64,000 bases of DNA from Caproicibacter sp047833665 (lineage in GTDB: Bacteria; Bacillota; Clostridia; Oscillospirales; Acutalibacteraceae), in the NCBI GenBank assembly GCA_047833665.1, contig CP181261.1, positions 992,001 through 1,056,000 of the forward strand, in the 5' to 3' direction. Shown here in pieces: positions 15,704 to 24,559 of this stretch; position 1 is the stretch's first letter, and every line of letters begins with the position of its first letter. The position numbers and the translations under genes were made by a program. The notes beneath the pieces were generated by a model, which did no database searches, was not told the DNA's origin, and saw only the letters and a program-made list of their open reading frames with translations.

Positions 15704-16283
15704 CGGAAATACCTTCCATTACCTTAGCTGCAGTTAAACCGATGATGACAGAGCAGGCGGAGGTAATCCATACCGCAGGCAGAATGTCAAACGGTGAGCC
15801 GGAGCCATATTGCGCCCGCATGGCACCAAGAAATGTGGGGATTAGCTGAATGGAAGCCGTATTCAAAACAACAAATGTGACCATTGCATTATCTGCCGTT
15901 TGCGTTGGATTGTTTTTTTTCAGCTCCTGCATGGCGGCTATGCCGAGTGGGGTGGCGGCGTTACCCAATCCGAGCAGATTGGCTGTGATATTCATACACA
16001 TCGCTTTCACTGCCGCTCCACCCGGTTTGCAGTCCGGAAACAGTCGGCGCATCAATGGATTCAGGGCCTTAGAAAGCAAAAGTGTCAGGCCGCCTTCATC
16101 CGCAATTTTCATCAGGCCGGTCCAAACGCACATCATGCCGGTCATGGAAAATACCAGTGTGACCGCATCGGAGGAACCGGTGAACACTGCATTGGAAAGC
16201 TGTTCCATCCTGCCGGTGGCGGCGGCGCAGAAAATACTAAAAAGCATTATGCCTGCCCAGATATAGTTTAACAGTTGATTCAT
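15696..16283 (-). CDS. spmA: Spore maturation protein A
   Basis: A 195-residue membrane protein partner of SpmB. The family N-terminus LLNYIWAGIMLFSI and the motif NITANLLGLGNAATPLGI are present, with several membrane segments. The ATG at 16283 directly abuts AAAGGAG, which is close; the in-frame ATG at 16313 has no ribosome binding site. A start a few codons inside the 16283 ATG is also possible. Expression is probably sporulation-controlled, but I could not define the promoter. Confidence 0.9.
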   Translation of the reverse strand: MNQLLNYIWAGIMLFSIFCAAATGRMEQLSNAVFTGSSDAVTLVFSMTGMMCVWTGLMKIADEGGLTLLLSKALNPLMRRLFPDCKPGGAAVKAMCMNITANLLGLGNAATPLGIAAMQELKKNNPTQTADNAMVTFVVLNTASIQLIPTFLGAMRAQYGSGSPFDILPAVWITSACSVIIGLTAAKVMEGISGG

Positions 16284-16401
16284 CTCCTTTTTAACGATTG
16301 ACTGTATTGACATTTGACTGTATAATTACTATTCGTAACTCAAATTCAATATTATTGGGATGATTGGGAAAAATAAAGTTTTTATTTTTCTTCCCTGCCA
16401 A

Positions 16402-16430
16402 TTGACAAATTTGGAAAATTATACTATAAT
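16402..16430 (+). promoter_or_regulatory. Consensus sigma-A promoter of the AbrB-like gene
   Basis: TTGACA (16402-16407), a 17-base spacer and TATAAT (16425-16430) match consensus fully. Confidence 0.85.
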
Positions 16431-16486
16431 CGTTCCGGTCAATCTGGTAGAAAAATAAATTGTTTTGGTGAAAGGAAGTACTTTGA

Positions 16487-16762
16487 TTGAAATCGACAGG
16501 GATTGTACGAAAAGTTGATGAACTAGGGCGTATTGTGTTGCCCAAAGAATTGAGAGTAACCCTCAATATTAATGTAAAGGATCCACTTGAAATTTTTGTT
16601 GATGAAAACAACCGTATTGTTCTGCAAAAATATGAACCGGCGTGTATCTTTTGCAACGGAATGAATGGAATTATTAACTTCGGCGGCCACAACATCTGCC
16701 GGGACTGCCTTGACAAATTGGCAAAAAAAGCGGCAGACAATTCGGAAGAAGCGGGAGTTTGA
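16487..16762 (+). CDS. AbrB/SpoVT-type transition-state regulator
   Basis: A 91-residue protein. The swapped-hairpin AbrB DNA-binding domain fills residues 1-50 (STGIVRKVDELGRIVLPKEL). The C-terminal half has CIFCNG and ICRDC, a cysteine pattern common in clostridial AbrB proteins and likely a small zinc-binding or oligomerisation module. The start is TTG at 16487 after AAAGGAAG; no ATG gives the full domain. Its strong promoter suggests substantial expression. It probably controls stationary-phase or sporulation genes. Confidence 0.92.
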   Translation: MKSTGIVRKVDELGRIVLPKELRVTLNINVKDPLEIFVDENNRIVLQKYEPACIFCNGMNGIINFGGHNICRDCLDKLAKKAADNSEEAGV

Positions 16763-16767
16763 TTCCG

Positions 16768-16783
16768 CCGGCATTATTGCCGG
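16768..16783 (+). terminator. Weak hairpin after the AbrB-like gene
   Basis: CCGGCA/TGCCGG around TTAT, followed by TCATTTTA. It is a short stem with a poor T-run, so the next gene may be co-transcribed. Confidence 0.45.
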
Positions 16784-16825
16784 TCATTTTACGTTTCTGT
16801 TGCCTGCAATACCTGAGGAGCGAAA

Positions 16826-17308
16826 GTGAACATGTATCTTTCACAGCTGGAAAAAGCGTTTTTCAATGAGTGCGTATCCGAACTGCTGTGTTCGGACAAG
16901 GTGCGATTGATGAGCAACTTCATTCAGCATGCCGACGTGTCCTGTCTAGATCACTGCATTTCCGTTGCCTACACTAGTTTGTGGCTGAGCAAACTGCTTG
17001 GAATTTCAGTCGACCGCAGAAGCATGATTCGCGGCGCTTTGCTGCACGACTTTTTTATTTACGACTGGCATGAAAAAAGTGATCGAAAAGGGCTGCACGG
17101 TTTTACGCACCCGAAGACGGCATTGGAAAACGCAAGGCGTCAGTTTGCGCTGAACAAGCGGGAAGAGGATATCATCCTGCGGCATATGTGGCCGTTGACA
17201 CCGATTCCGCCAAAATATCGGGAGAGTTATATTGTAAGTTTTTCTGATAAAATTTGTTCTGTGATGGAAACGCTCCGGCTGTATCGGCCACGGCGGACAG
17301 TTATGTAA
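16826..17308 (+). CDS. HD-domain phosphohydrolase
   Basis: A 160-residue HD-domain protein. CLDHCISVAYTSLWLSKL, GALLHDFFIYDWH and HGFTHPKTALENA supply the His, His-Asp and downstream His residues of the metal site. The family cleaves phosphate bonds in nucleotides or signalling molecules; the substrate here is unknown. GTG at 16826 lies 6 bases after GAGGAG and is preferred to the ATG two codons later. The stop codon is the first base triplet of the ISL3 target duplication, so the protein is intact. Confidence 0.85.
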   Translation: MNMYLSQLEKAFFNECVSELLCSDKVRLMSNFIQHADVSCLDHCISVAYTSLWLSKLLGISVDRRSMIRGALLHDFFIYDWHEKSDRKGLHGFTHPKTALENARRQFALNKREEDIILRHMWPLTPIPPKYRESYIVSFSDKICSVMETLRLYRPRRTVM

Positions 17309-17313
17309 AAAAG

Positions 17314-18694
17314 GGCTCTATGTCAATAGTTGGGGTCACCCAAAATGGAAACACCGAATGGAGCGGCGTTAAGCTGCTCCATTTTTCGTTGAATGATGGA
17401 ACATATGAAGAATGCGATTGCGGAAGCGACGAAAATTACGATAACCGTAGGCATTGCGTTTAAGAACCTTAATCTTGTTGTTAACCCCTTCGGTAAAACC
17501 GTTGGTGTAAGAGCAATCAAACGAATTTAGAATACCTCTTGACCAGCGAATCATGGTATTTGCACAAGCAACAAATCTTGAAAGACCACTGTTTTGTGCG
17601 GCCATAATCCAATGAGACAGCGCTGTCCGTGCAGACACACTGTCAGAAGATTCAAGGACTTTGAAAAACTGTTCTTTCAGAGAGTAGGCTGTCAGCAGAC
17701 GGTTACTGGCATAGAGCATAAGATCGACCTGTTGCTTTTGCTCCGGAGTGAGAAATTGATATCGCTTGTTCAGTAAGATTCGGGAGCGTTTAAAATAAAT
17801 TCTTCGGGTTTTACTGAATTTTTTCTGTTCTTCCTTGCGAACGGCTTCAAAGGCCCAAAATACTTGGCGAATGTAATGATATTTGTCAATGACATAATTG
17901 GAATCTTTAAAATATGTTTGAGCAATACCGGCGTATGTACTCCACATATCGCTGACAAAATGTTTGGTTTGAGAACGGTCAAGCTGGCCGAAATATTCTG
18001 TCAGTTTGTGGTTGTAACGAGCAGGAAGAATATCAAGGATTCGGTGACGGACCGGATCGGTCAGAATGCACTGATATTTCTCGCCGCTTGTATTGCCTTT
18101 AAACTCATCAATCGACACAACTTCAGGTAATTGCTGCGGTTTTCCATAGTGGATACAATCGAAAAGCCGGATAATAGTTGAAACAGATAGATTTACTTCA
18201 CGTGCTACACTGGTGAAAGAACGCACGTCAGACAGCTTTGAAATGATATACGCGGCTAAACGATTTGTGATGCGGTGATATCTCGGCAGAAACGAGTTAT
18301 CTTCAAAGAAACGCTTTCCACACAAAGAGCAGCGATACCGGCGCTTTCGGAGAATCAAACTAGTGTGTTTACCAAAAGCAGGGATGTCTTTTACTGTTTG
18401 ACAACGGTAATCATGGACATAGCTGGTCTGATATCCACAGCAAGGGCAAACATGCGGCTTTCTTGGTAACTCAATAAAAATTTCCGTTTTATCGGGCAAT
18501 TGCCTCACATTTTTTACGATTACCCCTTTTAATCCTAGCAATTTTTCGGTAGAATAAGTACAGAGCATATCGATGACCTCCAAAATGGTGGTGTGGTAAT
18601 TTCCATTTTAAAGGTTTTTCATCGAATATGCTCTACTTTTTTACTCCCTTTTCGCAGACCCTATTCGTCACACCCCAACATTTATTATAGAGCC
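17314..18694. mobile_element. ISL3-family insertion sequence (complete)
   Basis: A 1,381-bp element. Its 23-base ends (17314-17336 and the complement of 18672-18694) match at 18 positions, starting GGCTCTAT and ending TTGGGGT. It is flanked by an 8-base direct duplication TAAAAAAG (17306-17313 and 18695-18702), the size ISL3 elements make. It landed between the stop codon of the HD gene and that gene's terminator. Confidence 0.95.
17369..18568 (-). CDS. ISL3-family transposase
   Basis: A 399-residue DDE transposase. The N-terminal zinc fingers HVCPCCG and YRCSLCGKRF are typical of ISL3; an HTH (TSVAREVNLSVSTIIRLF) and the catalytic domain follow (VSIDEFKGN, HFVSDMWSTY, and TNGFTEGVNNKIKVLKR with the last acidic residue). 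The ATG at 18568 follows GGAGGTC; the upstream ATG overlaps that ribosome binding site. It appears intact, so the element may still be active. Confidence 0.95.
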   Translation of the reverse strand: MLCTYSTEKLLGLKGVIVKNVRQLPDKTEIFIELPRKPHVCPCCGYQTSYVHDYRCQTVKDIPAFGKHTSLILRKRRYRCSLCGKRFFEDNSFLPRYHRITNRLAAYIISKLSDVRSFTSVAREVNLSVSTIIRLFDCIHYGKPQQLPEVVSIDEFKGNTSGEKYQCILTDPVRHRILDILPARYNHKLTEYFGQLDRSQTKHFVSDMWSTYAGIAQTYFKDSNYVIDKYHYIRQVFWAFEAVRKEEQKKFSKTRRIYFKRSRILLNKRYQFLTPEQKQQVDLMLYASNRLLTAYSLKEQFFKVLESSDSVSARTALSHWIMAAQNSGLSRFVACANTMIRWSRGILNSFDCSYTNGFTEGVNNKIKVLKRNAYGYRNFRRFRNRILHMFHHSTKNGAA

Positions 18695-18703
18695 TAAAAA
18701 AGT

Positions 18704-18731
18704 AAGGGGGTTCCATTTGGAACCCCCTTTG
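18704..18731 (+). terminator. Terminator of the HD gene, separated by ISL3
   Basis: AAGGGGGTTCC (18704-18714) pairs with GGAACCCCCTT (18719-18729) around ATTT. Without the IS it would begin about 10 bases after the HD gene stop codon. Confidence 0.85.
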
Positions 18732-18820
18732 TTATAATCGCAAACACTGGTTAATGCCGGTGGAAATACCTGTGCAACGGCGCGCCGAATTTGAAATAAT
18801 GCGGCACCTGTCAGCAGAGT

Positions 18821-19999
18821 TTATTTATGATAAGTTTCGACAATATCACGTACAGCTGCTACCACGTAATCTGCCTGTTCATCCGTGAGTGATGGGTACA
18901 ACGGCAATGAGATGATACGTTCAAAATGCTTTTCTGCATTTGGAAAATCACCTTTGCGGAATCCGAACCGTTTGGTGTACGCGCTCATATTGGTCACAGG
19001 GATAAAATGCACGCTGGTGCCTACATTGCGGTTGTTCAGTTCAACAATGAAACGGTCGCGGTCGATGGTGAGAAGCTCCGGTACAATCCGAAGCACATAC
19101 AGATGCCAAGAATGAGTTGTGTAATCCGGTACAACCGGCGGCTCCACCGCGTCAATTTTTCCAAACTCACGCTGATATTTTTCCGCAATGGCAAGGCGGC
19201 GCTTTTGCATGTCTTGCATACGAGAAAGCTGAACGAGCCCCAATGCAGCCTGAATATCGAACATATTGTATTTAAAACCAGGCTCGCAGATATCATACTG
19301 CCAAGTTCCGCCTTTTGCGTAGCGGTTCCATGCGTTTCGGCTCATGCCTTGACCGGCCCAGATGCGTGCTTTTGCATCGATGTCGTCATCATCAGTGACA
19401 AGCATGCCGCCCTCGCCGGTTGTCAGGTTTTTTGTGGCATAGAAACTGTAAGAAGCTGCTCCTTTTAAACCGTTGCCAATTAATCGTCCTTTGTAGCGGC
19501 TTTCTAGGGCGTGCGCAGCGTCTTCAGAGATAAACAGACCATATTTGTCGGCTATTTCATAAATACGGTCTAAGTCGCAAACCTGTCCGCTGTAATGCAC
19601 GGGTACGATTGCCTTTGTTCTTTTGGTGATTTTCTTCTCAATTTCATCAGGGTCAATACAACCGGTTTGATAGTCAATATCGGCGAACACAGGGGTTGCG
19701 CCGCAGTGAATAATGGTGTTTGCAGTGGATGCAAACGTCATGGGCGTTGTAATGACTTCGTCACCCGGTCCAATTCCAGCGGAAAGGAGTGCCACGTGTA
19801 GAGCTGCTGTGCAGGAATTCATGGCAATCGCGTGCTTTGCACCTAAGTGTTTTGCAAATTCTTGCTCGAATTGAACGGTGCGCGGGCCCTTTGCAACCCA
19901 TAAAGATTTCAGTGTATCTTCCACTTCTTTTATTTCTGCATCTGTCAAATCGGGAAGATTATATGGGATAAAGGAATCTCTTTTTTGAAAGTTATTCAT
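18821..19999 (-). CDS. DegT/DnrJ/EryC1 sugar aminotransferase
   Basis: A 392-residue PLP enzyme that transfers an amino group to a nucleotide-linked keto-sugar. The PLP lysine is in SFYATKNLTTGEGGM, and EDAAHALES carries the PLP-binding Asp. The sequence type is close to 4-aminotransferases (ArnB/PglE/PseC-like), but the exact substrate is not clear. The ATG at 19999 follows GAGAGGA. It is divergent from the UDP-ManNAc3NAcA cluster, separated from it by IS copy 1, and probably contributes to the same or another surface glycan. Confidence 0.9.
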   Translation of the reverse strand: MNNFQKRDSFIPYNLPDLTDAEIKEVEDTLKSLWVAKGPRTVQFEQEFAKHLGAKHAIAMNSCTAALHVALLSAGIGPGDEVITTPMTFASTANTIIHCGATPVFADIDYQTGCIDPDEIEKKITKRTKAIVPVHYSGQVCDLDRIYEIADKYGLFISEDAAHALESRYKGRLIGNGLKGAASYSFYATKNLTTGEGGMLVTDDDDIDAKARIWAGQGMSRNAWNRYAKGGTWQYDICEPGFKYNMFDIQAALGLVQLSRMQDMQKRRLAIAEKYQREFGKIDAVEPPVVPDYTTHSWHLYVLRIVPELLTIDRDRFIVELNNRNVGTSVHFIPVTNMSAYTKRFGFRKGDFPNAEKHFERIISLPLYPSLTDEQADYVVAAVRDIVETYHK

Positions 20000-20088
20000 A
20001 ACTTGTCCTCTCGTTTTCCGTGTGGTTTTTCTCGCAAATATGTTTATCATGCCGAAAAATTCGAAAGATATGATATAAAGACATTAAA

Positions 20089-20116
20089 TATATATCATTC
20101 TAGTACCATTTACCAA
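20089..20116 (-). promoter_or_regulatory. Candidate promoter of the DegT gene
   Basis: On the minus strand TTGGTA (20111-20116) is followed by TATATA after 16 bases, or TATATT after 18 bases. The -35 lies 4 bases from the IS target duplication. Confidence 0.45.
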
Positions 20117-20147
20117 TAAAGTCAATCCAAGATAGATTCTGTGTCGG

Positions 20148-21210
20148 TGTAGGTTTGTCAAACATATTGGACAGTATGGGAATGTAAAAATTCAGAAGGA
20201 GACAACCAATGAAGAGGACGCATCGGCATATTATTAGAGCGTCTTAAGTAGATGGAAAGTTGGTTTTCAAAGTCCGCTAAAGAGTAAAAATGGTGTTTGT
20301 CATAAAAGCGTTTTTGGTCTTCGCGATGACTGCGTTCCACTTTCCCGTTGTGCCTAGGGGTATAAGGACGAATTAACTTGTGCCGGATATGAAGTTTAGC
20401 GGCAGTGGCTTCGAACAACGTCAGCAGATGTTTCTTGGAAGGTGAGAAACGGTTGGTGAATTCAAAACCGTTGTCAGTTTGAACGCATTCTACACGAACG
20501 CCGCGCCGGGCAAACCATTCGACAGCTCGTTTTAGAAAGTCAGCAGAAGAGTAAGTACTCTGTTCAGGGTACGCTGCCAGAAAACGCAGCCTAGAAAATT
20601 CATCAATAGCTGTGTACTGGAAAAGCCGAAGCTCAGGGTTGGCAATACAGCGCTTTGGAACTACTTTTACATCGATCTGAATGCGCTCTCCGGGATGCGT
20701 CATTTGCTCGTATGGCTTTGGCTGATATTTCTTCTTTGGTTTTGATTCTGGGAACATTCCCATTCGGCGCATTACACGGAACAGACTTTCCGGACATCGT
20801 GTGTATCCCCGCTTTTTCAACCGAGACCATAGTTCAATCATACCGAGGTCGGGATTTCTGCGCCGCATGTCGCGAATCAGCTTTAACTCGGCAGGTGTAT
20901 GCTGGTTTGGATGACTGTGAGGCCTCCTAGACCGGCAAGCCAACGATTCTAATGTACCGTCATACCGGGCCATCCAAAAATAGATAAAGGAACGGCTTTT
21001 GTTGTATTTTCGGCTTGCACGGCTAACACCGTACTTTTGAGCATAGATCATTAGGGATTGCCTAAACTTCATGTCTTGTGTTACACTATTCATGCAGAAA
21101 TGGGCACTTCCTTTCGGTATGATTTGGTTTGTGTAGCTTTATTTTAACCGATGTGTCCATTTCTGTATTTTATTTTTTCTCAACTGTCCAATATGTATTG
21201 TAGTCCTACA
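20148..21210. mobile_element. IS481/IS1202-like element, copy 1
   Basis: A 1,063-bp element with imperfect ends TGTAGG-N8-ACATATTGGACAGT (left end and complement of right end). It is flanked by a perfect 27-bp direct duplication (20121-20147 and 21211-21237). Long duplications of this size are described for the IS1202 group, relatives of IS481. Copy 3 at 51115 carries the same transposase variant. Confidence 0.92.
20158..21093 (-). CDS. IS481-type transposase, copy 1
   Basis: A 311-residue DDE transposase. The N-terminal HTH (KYGVSRASRKYNKSRSFIYF) and HTH-like segment (RNPDLGMIELWSRLKKRGYT) precede an rve integrase core with Asp in IQIDVK, Asp in VQTDNGFEF and Glu in HNGKVERSHRED. Variant residues are MTHPGERI, CIANPEL and GVRVEC, the same as copy 3. 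The frame is intact. Confidence 0.95.
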   Translation of the reverse strand: MNSVTQDMKFRQSLMIYAQKYGVSRASRKYNKSRSFIYFWMARYDGTLESLACRSRRPHSHPNQHTPAELKLIRDMRRRNPDLGMIELWSRLKKRGYTRCPESLFRVMRRMGMFPESKPKKKYQPKPYEQMTHPGERIQIDVKVVPKRCIANPELRLFQYTAIDEFSRLRFLAAYPEQSTYSSADFLKRAVEWFARRGVRVECVQTDNGFEFTNRFSPSKKHLLTLFEATAAKLHIRHKLIRPYTPRHNGKVERSHREDQKRFYDKHHFYSLADFENQLSIYLRRSNNMPMRPLHWLSPSEFLHSHTVQYV

Positions 21211-21243
21211 GTCAATCCAAGATAGATTCTGTGTCGGCAATGA

Positions 21244-21272
21244 TTGACTATGCGGCGGCTTGGGGATATAAT
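21244..21272 (+). promoter_or_regulatory. Promoter of the polysaccharide operon
   Basis: TTGACT (21244-21249), 17 bases and TATAAT (21267-21272). It lies 6 bases after the right-hand IS target duplication. The leader to the first gene is about 110 bases. Confidence 0.75.
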
Positions 21273-21391
21273 ATACAGGTTAAGGTGGGCGCTGACATCG
21301 GTTTAAGCGCCAATGCCGTATTATGCGGCGTCCAGCCTTAAAAATCGGAACGAATGACTCAAAAGATTTTGATAGAAACGGTGGCTTGTCT

Positions 21392-21973
21392 GTGAAGGAA
21401 TCTGATCAATATTTTGCCCATCCGAGCGCCTGTGTGGAAAAGGGAGCTCAAATTGGCGAGGGAACAAAAATCTGGCATTTTTGCCATATCAGCGCCGGAT
21501 GCTCTATCGGCAAAGGGTGCACCATCGGCCAAAATGTGTTTGTAGCGCCCGGTGTGAGGATTGGCAATCACTGCAAAATCCAGAACAATGTGTCCGTTTA
21601 TGAAGGTGTAGAACTCGGCGATTATGTATTCTGCGGTCCGTCCATGGTGTTTACCAATGTACAGCGGCCCCGTTGTCGCTATCCGCAGAGAGGGTCACAA
21701 TTTTATGCCCATACCCCTGTAGGGGATGGTGCAAGCATCGGGGCAAATGCTACGATTGTCTGCGGGCATCGTATTGGCAGGAATGCTTTTATTGCTGCGG
21801 GAAGTGTTGTGACCAAAGACGTGCCGGATCATGCCATTATGATGGGTAATCCGGCGCGCCAACGCGGATGGGCCTGCGAATGCGGCGAAAAACTGAATGG
21901 GGATCTTGTTTGTCCCAAATGCGGCAGAAAGTATGTTCAGGGTGAAAACGGCCTGAAGGAGGAACAAACATAA
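21392..21973 (+). CDS. wbpD: UDP-sugar N-acetyltransferase, WbpD-like, with zinc ribbon
   Basis: A left-handed beta-helix acetyltransferase of about 193 residues. Hexapeptide repeats run through residues 7-150 (GAQIGEGTKIWHFCHISAG, IGQNVFVAPGVRIG), with the WbpD-like CGPSMVFTNVQRPR. It would acetylate the 3-amino group of UDP-2-acetamido-3-amino-glucuronate. After the helix comes CECGEKLNGDLVCPKCG, a zinc-ribbon tail. The start is uncertain: GTG at 21392 is used; ATG at 21323 would add 23 residues without a ribosome binding site. The TAA overlaps the next ATG by one base. Confidence 0.88.
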   Translation: MKESDQYFAHPSACVEKGAQIGEGTKIWHFCHISAGCSIGKGCTIGQNVFVAPGVRIGNHCKIQNNVSVYEGVELGDYVFCGPSMVFTNVQRPRCRYPQRGSQFYAHTPVGDGASIGANATIVCGHRIGRNAFIAAGSVVTKDVPDHAIMMGNPARQRGWACECGEKLNGDLVCPKCGRKYVQGENGLKEEQT

Positions 21974-23100
21974 TGCAGAAACTTGCATTTAACGACCTTG
22001 GTGCCCAATACCGACATCTCAAGGAAGAAATCGATGCGGGAATCGCCAGTGTGATTGAGAGTTCTCATTTCATCTCCGGCCCGCAGGTGGAACAGTTGGA
22101 AAAAGAACTTGCTGATTATGTCGGCAGAAAATACTGTGTTTCGGTTGGAAGCGGCACGGATGCACTTCTAATGCCGCTCATGGCGGAAAAAATCGGGCAG
22201 GGGGACGCGGTATTCGTCCCTGCGTTTACTTTTTTTGCAACTGCGGAAGTCGTCAGTTTGTGCGGTGCAACGCCCGTATTCTGCGATTCCGACCCGGACA
22301 CCTTTAACATGAGCCCGGAATCGCTTGAAAAACAGATTGAAAAAACACTGCAAGAGGGGAAACTGAGACCGAAGGCGGTGATTGCGGTCGACTTGTTCGG
22401 TCAGCCTGCGGATTTTCCGTCTATTGAAAAAATCTGTGATCGATACGGGCTGCTGCTGATAGAGGATGCCGCGCAGGGATTTGGCGGAGCGATCGGCGAG
22501 AAAAAAGCTTGTTCGTTCGGAAAATACGCCGGAACCAGTTTTTTCCCGGCAAAGGCTCTTGGGTGCTATGGAGACGGAGGCGCAGTTTTTACGGATGATG
22601 AACAAGCCTACCGGGTGCTGCTTTCCCTGCGTGTGCACGGTAAGGGCAGCTTTAAATATGAAAATGTGCGCATCGGTCTTAATTCTCGCCTTGATACCCT
22701 TCAGGCAGCGATTCTTTTGCCAAAACTGCATGCGTTTGACGCAGAAAATGAACACCGAAAACGCGCGGCCGCCCGTTATTCCAAACGGTTGGGAGATCGT
22801 TTCTGCACACCTGTGATTAAAGAAGGATTCTCCTCCGGTTTTGGCTACTATACGCTGAAAGCAAAAAGTCCGGAAGAAAGGACAAAAGTGCTCAATGGTC
22901 TAAAAGCGGCGGGAATTCCGGTTATGGTTTATTATCCAAAGCCGCTCCATTTGCAGAAGGTGTACGAGCCCCTTGGGTACAAGGCGGGCGATTTGCCGAA
23001 TGCGGAGCGTCTTTGTGAAACGGTTTTCAGTTTGCCAATGCACGGCTATATCACGGATGAGGAAATTGACACGGTCTGTGCGGCACTCAGCAATCTTTAA
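21973..23100 (+). CDS. wbpE: UDP-3-keto-sugar aminotransferase, WbpE-like
   Basis: A 375-residue DegT-family PLP aminotransferase. The PLP lysine is in SFFPAKALGCYGDGG and the PLP-binding Asp in LIEDAAQGFGG. The N-terminus LAFNDLGAQYRHLKEEID resembles WbpE, which aminates UDP-3-keto-GlcNAcA. Its neighbours encode the steps before and after, which supports this over other DegT enzymes. GGAGGAAC lies upstream of the ATG. Confidence 0.9.
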   Translation: MQKLAFNDLGAQYRHLKEEIDAGIASVIESSHFISGPQVEQLEKELADYVGRKYCVSVGSGTDALLMPLMAEKIGQGDAVFVPAFTFFATAEVVSLCGATPVFCDSDPDTFNMSPESLEKQIEKTLQEGKLRPKAVIAVDLFGQPADFPSIEKICDRYGLLLIEDAAQGFGGAIGEKKACSFGKYAGTSFFPAKALGCYGDGGAVFTDDEQAYRVLLSLRVHGKGSFKYENVRIGLNSRLDTLQAAILLPKLHAFDAENEHRKRAAARYSKRLGDRFCTPVIKEGFSSGFGYYTLKAKSPEERTKVLNGLKAAGIPVMVYYPKPLHLQKVYEPLGYKAGDLPNAERLCETVFSLPMHGYITDEEIDTVCAALSNL

Positions 23101-23122
23101 ACTGAAGAAGCGAGGGAATAAA

Positions 23123-24442
23123 ATGTCGAATGTGAAAAAAGAACTGCTGGAAAAAATAGAAAAGAAAACGGCTGTGGTCGGCATTGTGGGTCTCGGCTAT
23201 GTTGGGCTGCCGCTTGCTGTGGAGTTCGCAAAGGCGGGCTACCGGACAATCGGATTTGACATTCAGGCCCAAAAAGTGGAATCTGTCAATGCGGGCCACA
23301 ACTACATCGGCGATATTGTAGGCGATACTCTGAAAGAAGTGGTGGAAAGCGGGAAGCTTTCTGCAACCTCCGATTTTTCGTTTGTCAAAGACGTGGATAC
23401 TGTGGCTATTTGTGTCCCAACGCCGCTTGATCAATACCAGCAGCCGGATATCAGCTATGTGAAAGGTTCCGCAGAAGCTGTGGCGGAATTTGCCCACCGC
23501 GGCATGCTTGTGATTTTGGAATCCACAACGTATCCGGGAACAACCGAAGAACTTTTAAAACCGATTTTTGAAGGAAAAGGTCTAACTTGCGGTGAGGATT
23601 TCTATCTTGCCTTTTCACCGGAACGTGTGGACCCCGGCAATAAGCAGTATAAAACAAAAAATACGCCGAAGGTAGTTGGCGGTGTCGGCAAAGATTCGAC
23701 CGAGGTTGCCGCGGCGCTTTACCGCAGTGTGCTTGCGGGCGGAGTCTTTGAGGTATCTTCTCCGGCAGTTGCGGAAATGGAAAAATTGCTTGAGAACACA
23801 TACCGCAATATCAATATCGGGTTAGTCAACGAAATGGCGATTATCTGCCACCGCATGGGAATCAATGTGTGGGAGGTTATCGAGGCCGCTAAAACGAAAC
23901 CGTATGGCTTTCAGGCCTTTTATCCGGGCCCCGGCCTCGGCGGACACTGCATTCCGCTCGATCCGTTCTATTTGACGTGGAAAGCCCGCGAGTATAATTA
24001 TCATACCCGCTTGATTGAAACATCCGGTGAAATTAACACCGGTATGCCGGAATATGTGGTACAGCGCGCCATGGAAATTTTAAACCGTGACAAAAAATCC
24101 ATGAACGGTGCGAAAGTGCTGGTTCTCGGTGTGGCTTATAAATCCGATATTGACGATTACCGTGAAAGTCCCGCGCTCAATGTCATAGATCTCCTCATTT
24201 CCAAAGGCGCTGATGTTACCTTCTACGATCCATTTATCCCTCAGTATCGCTACAAAGGAAAAGTATATGAGGGAGCCAAAGAATTGACGGATGATATGCT
24301 CAAAGAAGCGGATATTGCTATTATCTGCACGGCACATTCCTGCTTTGATTACAATAAAATTCAGGCTCTTTCCAAGGAAGTATTTGATACTCGAAACGCC
24401 ATGAAAGATGTGAAAGATCGTTCCAACATCGAACTGCTGTAA
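23123..24442 (+). CDS. wbpA: UDP-N-acetylglucosamine 6-dehydrogenase, WbpA-like
   Basis: A 439-residue UDP-sugar dehydrogenase oxidising UDP-GlcNAc to UDP-GlcNAcA with NAD. The N-terminal NAD-binding motif is GIVGLGYVGLPLA; the catalytic cysteine is in GPGLGGHCIPLDP; the C-terminal domain has VLGVAYKSDIDDYRESPAL. ATG at 23123 is chosen after GCGAGGGA; the frame remains open upstream inside wbpE. A terminator-like hairpin follows. Confidence 0.93.
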   Translation: MSNVKKELLEKIEKKTAVVGIVGLGYVGLPLAVEFAKAGYRTIGFDIQAQKVESVNAGHNYIGDIVGDTLKEVVESGKLSATSDFSFVKDVDTVAICVPTPLDQYQQPDISYVKGSAEAVAEFAHRGMLVILESTTYPGTTEELLKPIFEGKGLTCGEDFYLAFSPERVDPGNKQYKTKNTPKVVGGVGKDSTEVAAALYRSVLAGGVFEVSSPAVAEMEKLLENTYRNINIGLVNEMAIICHRMGINVWEVIEAAKTKPYGFQAFYPGPGLGGHCIPLDPFYLTWKAREYNYHTRLIETSGEINTGMPEYVVQRAMEILNRDKKSMNGAKVLVLGVAYKSDIDDYRESPALNVIDLLISKGADVTFYDPFIPQYRYKGKVYEGAKELTDDMLKEADIAIICTAHSCFDYNKIQALSKEVFDTRNAMKDVKDRSNIELL

Positions 24443-24451
24443 TAGAAAAGG

Positions 24452-24483
24452 CCCCCGTTTTCCTTTGAAAGCGGGGGATTTTT
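24452..24483 (+). terminator. Terminator inside the polysaccharide cluster
   Basis: CCCCCGTTTTC (24452-24462) pairs with GAAAGCGGGGG (24467-24477) with one wobble, followed by ATTTTT. The next gene is on the same strand 77 bases on, so this may partition expression of the cluster. Confidence 0.8.
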
Positions 24484-24559
24484 CGGGACAGGCCGAGCCT
24501 GCCCGCGCAGACTGCCGAATGTTTTAAAAGCACAGAATAATGATAAATAGGTGATTACA

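Noticed and set aside
21217..21342. Short plus-strand frame downstream of IS copy 1 (contains GADIGLSANAVLCGVQP)
   Set aside because: It contains the strong promoter at 21244-21272, has no good ribosome binding site and meets a stop directly upstream of the duplication; treated as leader sequence.
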